DNA of 64,000 bases, taken from positions 2,604,001 to 2,668,000 of the forward strand of contig NZ_CP152375.1 of the NCBI RefSeq assembly GCF_051132615.1, written 5' to 3'. This document shows, in pieces, positions 61,890 to 64,000 of this stretch. The notes below the pieces were generated by a model. It was not told the DNA's origin. It made no database searches and was given only the letters and a program-made list of their open reading frames with translations. A program made the position numbers and the translations under genes. The number at the start of each line of letters is the position of its first letter. Positions within the stretch are counted from its first letter, which is position 1. Source of the DNA: G051132615 sp051132615 (GTDB taxonomy: Bacteria; Pseudomonadota; Gammaproteobacteria; Burkholderiales; Neisseriaceae).

Positions 61890-63617
61890 TTGAATCTGTT
61901 TAGATTAAGTGCTACGGCTATTGCATTAGCTATTTCAACCCCTATTGTTGCTGCGCCAGCTTTAGGTTCAGAGGATATTGAGGCCAGACGACAAGGTTTG
62001 GTCGATGCTGCAAATGTAGTGGGGATACTCAGTAGTGAAATGATATTGCAAAAGGGCAACCCTAATGCCGCATTTGAACTTTATAAAAGATTATTGAGTA
62101 GAACAAATGATCCAGCTGTGGCACAAAGAGCATTTGATTTAGCCTTAATCTTGAATCAGTTAGATCAAGCTCAAGAAATATTAAATAAGTGGCAAAGTAT
62201 TGAGTCAAATACCGCATCAAACCAACTAAAAGAAGCAAAGTGGAATTTAGCACTTTTACAAAATAAGCCAGAAGCTTGGCAAATGTTACCAGAAATGTTT
62301 AAACAGGCAACAGAAGATCAAGTTGCTCGTTATTTTCTTGTGTTAACTGGGTATGTGGATTCAAACACCAATAATATTAAACGTAATTACCAACAATTAG
62401 AAAAAATTGCAAAAAATTATCCTGAAATGCCTGAAGCTGCATTGTGTTTAACCGCATATGCAACTGTTGCTCAAGATCAGCAAGGTGTTGTAAAGCATTT
62501 AAAAAAAATGATTACTTTAATTCCAACGCCTAATGCGGAGTCACAATATTTAATTGGTACGGTTTTGCAAAGAAAGCCTGAATATATTGTGTCTTTTTTT
62601 GAAAAAACACCAAATGATCAGCTAAGCCTTGATTGGCAACGTTTTAAAATTGAAACATTAATTATGCAGGAAAAATTTGCAGTTGCTTATCAAAATCTAA
62701 AAGAAATTTTAAAAGAGCAGCAAGATCAAGCCAGTTTATATCTTGAAGCTGGTTATTTGAGTCAGCGTTTAGATTTACCAAAAGAAGAAGCCTTGGCCTA
62801 TTATGAAAAAGCTTATGCTTTAGGTGGTGCAACACAAGATAGAGCAGCTTTATTGGCGGGTGCTTTGTCTTATGATTTAAAGGACAATGCAGTTGCCAAG
62901 TCCTGGTTAAATAAAGTGACAGATAAAAATTTATTTTTTGATAAGATGCTGTTTTTAAGTTGGATCGCTGTCGATGAAGGGCAGTTTGAGCAGGCTCAAC
63001 AATATGTTAATCAGGCTATAAAAATGCAAAAAAAAGGAGTCTTTTTTTCTGAAGAAGATACTGAAAATATACAATTAACCATTTATCAAAAGAATAAACA
63101 AAACCAAAAATATCTTACATTTATAGATAAACTCATTAAAACAGCAAAGACAGAAGATCGAAAAGATGCATTACTCAGGGATAGGTCTTTTTATTTTTCT
63201 GATGTATTAGGGCAGCCAGAAAAAGCAGTTACAGATTTAAGAATGTTACTGGGTAAACAGCCTGATGATCCAGATTTGTTGAATTCATTGGGCTATACCT
63301 TGCTTTTTGTTAAAGGGCATGAACAAGAAGCTCATGACTTGATTAAACGTGCATATGATCAAGAACCAGATTCTGCTGCCATTAATGATAGTTTAGGTTG
63401 GGCTTTATTTAAATTAGGGCAACCAGAAGAAGCATTGCCTTTGTTAGAGTACGCTTTTTCAAATTTACCTAATGCGGAAGTTTCTGCGCATTTAGGAGAG
63501 GTCTTGTGGCAACTGGGTAGAAAAGAGGAAGCTCGTGTCATCTGGGAAAAAGGGATGGAAGAAAATGCAGAAGATAGAACCTTATTAAATACACGTAAGC
63601 GTTATGGTGTTCAATAA
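61890..63617 (+). CDS. Exported tetratricopeptide-repeat protein
   Basis: A 575-residue periplasmic protein with a signal peptide ending VAAPA and many TPR units spread through the length (NPNAAFELYKRLLSR, QAQQYVNQAIKMQK, LLNSLGYTLLFVKG, AINDSLGWALFKLGQPEEAL, AHLGEVLWQLGRKEEA). Its last four repeats are the clearest. It shares one base with lolB (TAATG), the arrangement seen in betaproteobacteria where this TPR gene precedes lolB and ispE. AGGAG at 61879-61883 abuts an ATG at 61884 but sits six bases before the TTG at 61890, so I favour TTG; the ATG gives two more residues. Function not established; an assembly role in lipoprotein or LPS traffic is only suggested by position. Confidence 0.88.
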   Translation: MNLFRLSATAIALAISTPIVAAPALGSEDIEARRQGLVDAANVVGILSSEMILQKGNPNAAFELYKRLLSRTNDPAVAQRAFDLALILNQLDQAQEILNKWQSIESNTASNQLKEAKWNLALLQNKPEAWQMLPEMFKQATEDQVARYFLVLTGYVDSNTNNIKRNYQQLEKIAKNYPEMPEAALCLTAYATVAQDQQGVVKHLKKMITLIPTPNAESQYLIGTVLQRKPEYIVSFFEKTPNDQLSLDWQRFKIETLIMQEKFAVAYQNLKEILKEQQDQASLYLEAGYLSQRLDLPKEEALAYYEKAYALGGATQDRAALLAGALSYDLKDNAVAKSWLNKVTDKNLFFDKMLFLSWIAVDEGQFEQAQQYVNQAIKMQKKGVFFSEEDTENIQLTIYQKNKQNQKYLTFIDKLIKTAKTEDRKDALLRDRSFYFSDVLGQPEKAVTDLRMLLGKQPDDPDLLNSLGYTLLFVKGHEQEAHDLIKRAYDQEPDSAAINDSLGWALFKLGQPEEALPLLEYAFSNLPNAEVSAHLGEVLWQLGRKEEARVIWEKGMEENAEDRTLLNTRKRYGVQ

Positions 63618-64000
63618 TGCAGAAGTTTATTTTATCTTGCTGTTTGCTTCTTCTTTTATCTGCCTGTTCAGTGTTTGGGCCAAAACAAGATAGAACACGG
63701 TGGCAGGTAGCTCAGGAATATGAAAAGGCTTTTTCAAGTAACGGGCGCCTTTCTGTTAATTTTAATGGACGGGGGTATAGTGCGCATTTTGATTGGGAAA
63801 AATATGCAGATCAAGAGCAGCTTGATGTTAAAACGCCATTGGGCAGTACAGTTGGCCAAATTTGTAAAGATCAGATAGGGCTTGTTGCTGTCTCTGGTGC
63901 CAATAAATTCTACGCCGATTCGATTGATCAGTTGGCAAAAAACTTAATGGGGTTTGATTTACCTTTAGAAAATTTACCTTTTTGGATGCAAGGTATTATT
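63617..64000 (+). CDS. lolB: Outer membrane lipoprotein-sorting receptor LolB, partial
   Basis: Accepts lipoproteins from LolA and inserts them in the outer membrane. I translated the 128 residues present before the window ends. A lipobox LSAC with Cys17 is followed by the LolB elements SSNGRLSVNFNGRGYSAHFDW, DVKTPLGSTVGQI and FDLPLENLPFWMQG, in the expected order. The start overlaps the TPR gene stop as TAATG. The 3' part is outside the window. Confidence 0.9.
   Translation, partial: MQKFILSCCLLLLLSACSVFGPKQDRTRWQVAQEYEKAFSSNGRLSVNFNGRGYSAHFDWEKYADQEQLDVKTPLGSTVGQICKDQIGLVAVSGANKFYADSIDQLAKNLMGFDLPLENLPFWMQGII

Overview
The window reads as a stretch of core chromosome from an AT-rich betaproteobacterium, most likely in or near the Alcaligenaceae (Burkholderiales). 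Supporting this are a LysE-type exporter gene lodged between carA and carB, the run ndk-rlmN-pilW-rodZ-ispG-hisS-yfgM-bamB-der-hfq-hflX, the ilvE / CHCC zinc-finger / waaF group, and rpoE-mucA-mucB. The assignment rests on gene families and order, not on a database match. I saw no rRNA, tRNA, CRISPR array, insertion sequence, integrase or phage gene.

Layout. 1-2.2 kb: a membrane fatty-acid desaturase cut by the window edge, a CbiM-like membrane protein and a small helix-hairpin-helix protein. 2.5-10.1 kb: a lactate-use cluster, lutA-lutC-lutB, an Fe-S D-lactate dehydrogenase (Dld-II type) and the permease lldP. 10.3-15.4 kb: carA, a LysE/LeuE exporter, carB. 15.6-17.9 kb: accA overlapping tilS. 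18-20.2 kb: envelope-stress sigma factor rpoE with mucA and mucB. 20.2-27.2 kb: sulfur assimilation, with sbp-sbp-cysT-cysW-cysA leftward and sat-cysH rightward from a shared control region carrying a LysR-type dyad. 27.2-30.8 kb: prolyl oligopeptidase, transaldolase and a small secreted four-cysteine protein, all leftward. 31-33.3 kb: cobalamin adenosyltransferase, a secreted nuclease and zapE. 33.4-43.8 kb: the long ndk-to-hflX housekeeping block. 43.8-44.7 kb: two unknown envelope genes. 44.7-49.7 kb leftward: an Smr protein, trxB, waaF, a zinc-finger protein, ilvE, lgt. 49.7-53.2 kb: a very AT-rich spacer and an AIDA-type autotransporter. 53.3-64 kb: lipocalin, PII protein, purL, an LTxxQ periplasmic protein, fabD-fabG, mutM, a TPR protein and the start of lolB.

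How the genes work together. The lactate block imports lactate and oxidises both isomers to pyruvate. The sulfur block takes up sulfate, activates it to APS and reduces it. rpoE/mucAB, bamB, lolB, lgt, waaF, rodZ and the LTxxQ protein together maintain the outer membrane, on which the autotransporter and lipocalin would be displayed. Many intergenic gaps end in clear hairpin-plus-T terminators, several usable from both sides.

I did not find a convincing new multi-gene system. The best leads are modest: the autotransporter behind its AT-rich leader, a 30-bp tandem duplication inside cysT, duplicated sulfate-binding proteins, a cysteine-poor CysH paired with Sat, an unknown two-gene envelope unit after hflX, and several promoter dyads.
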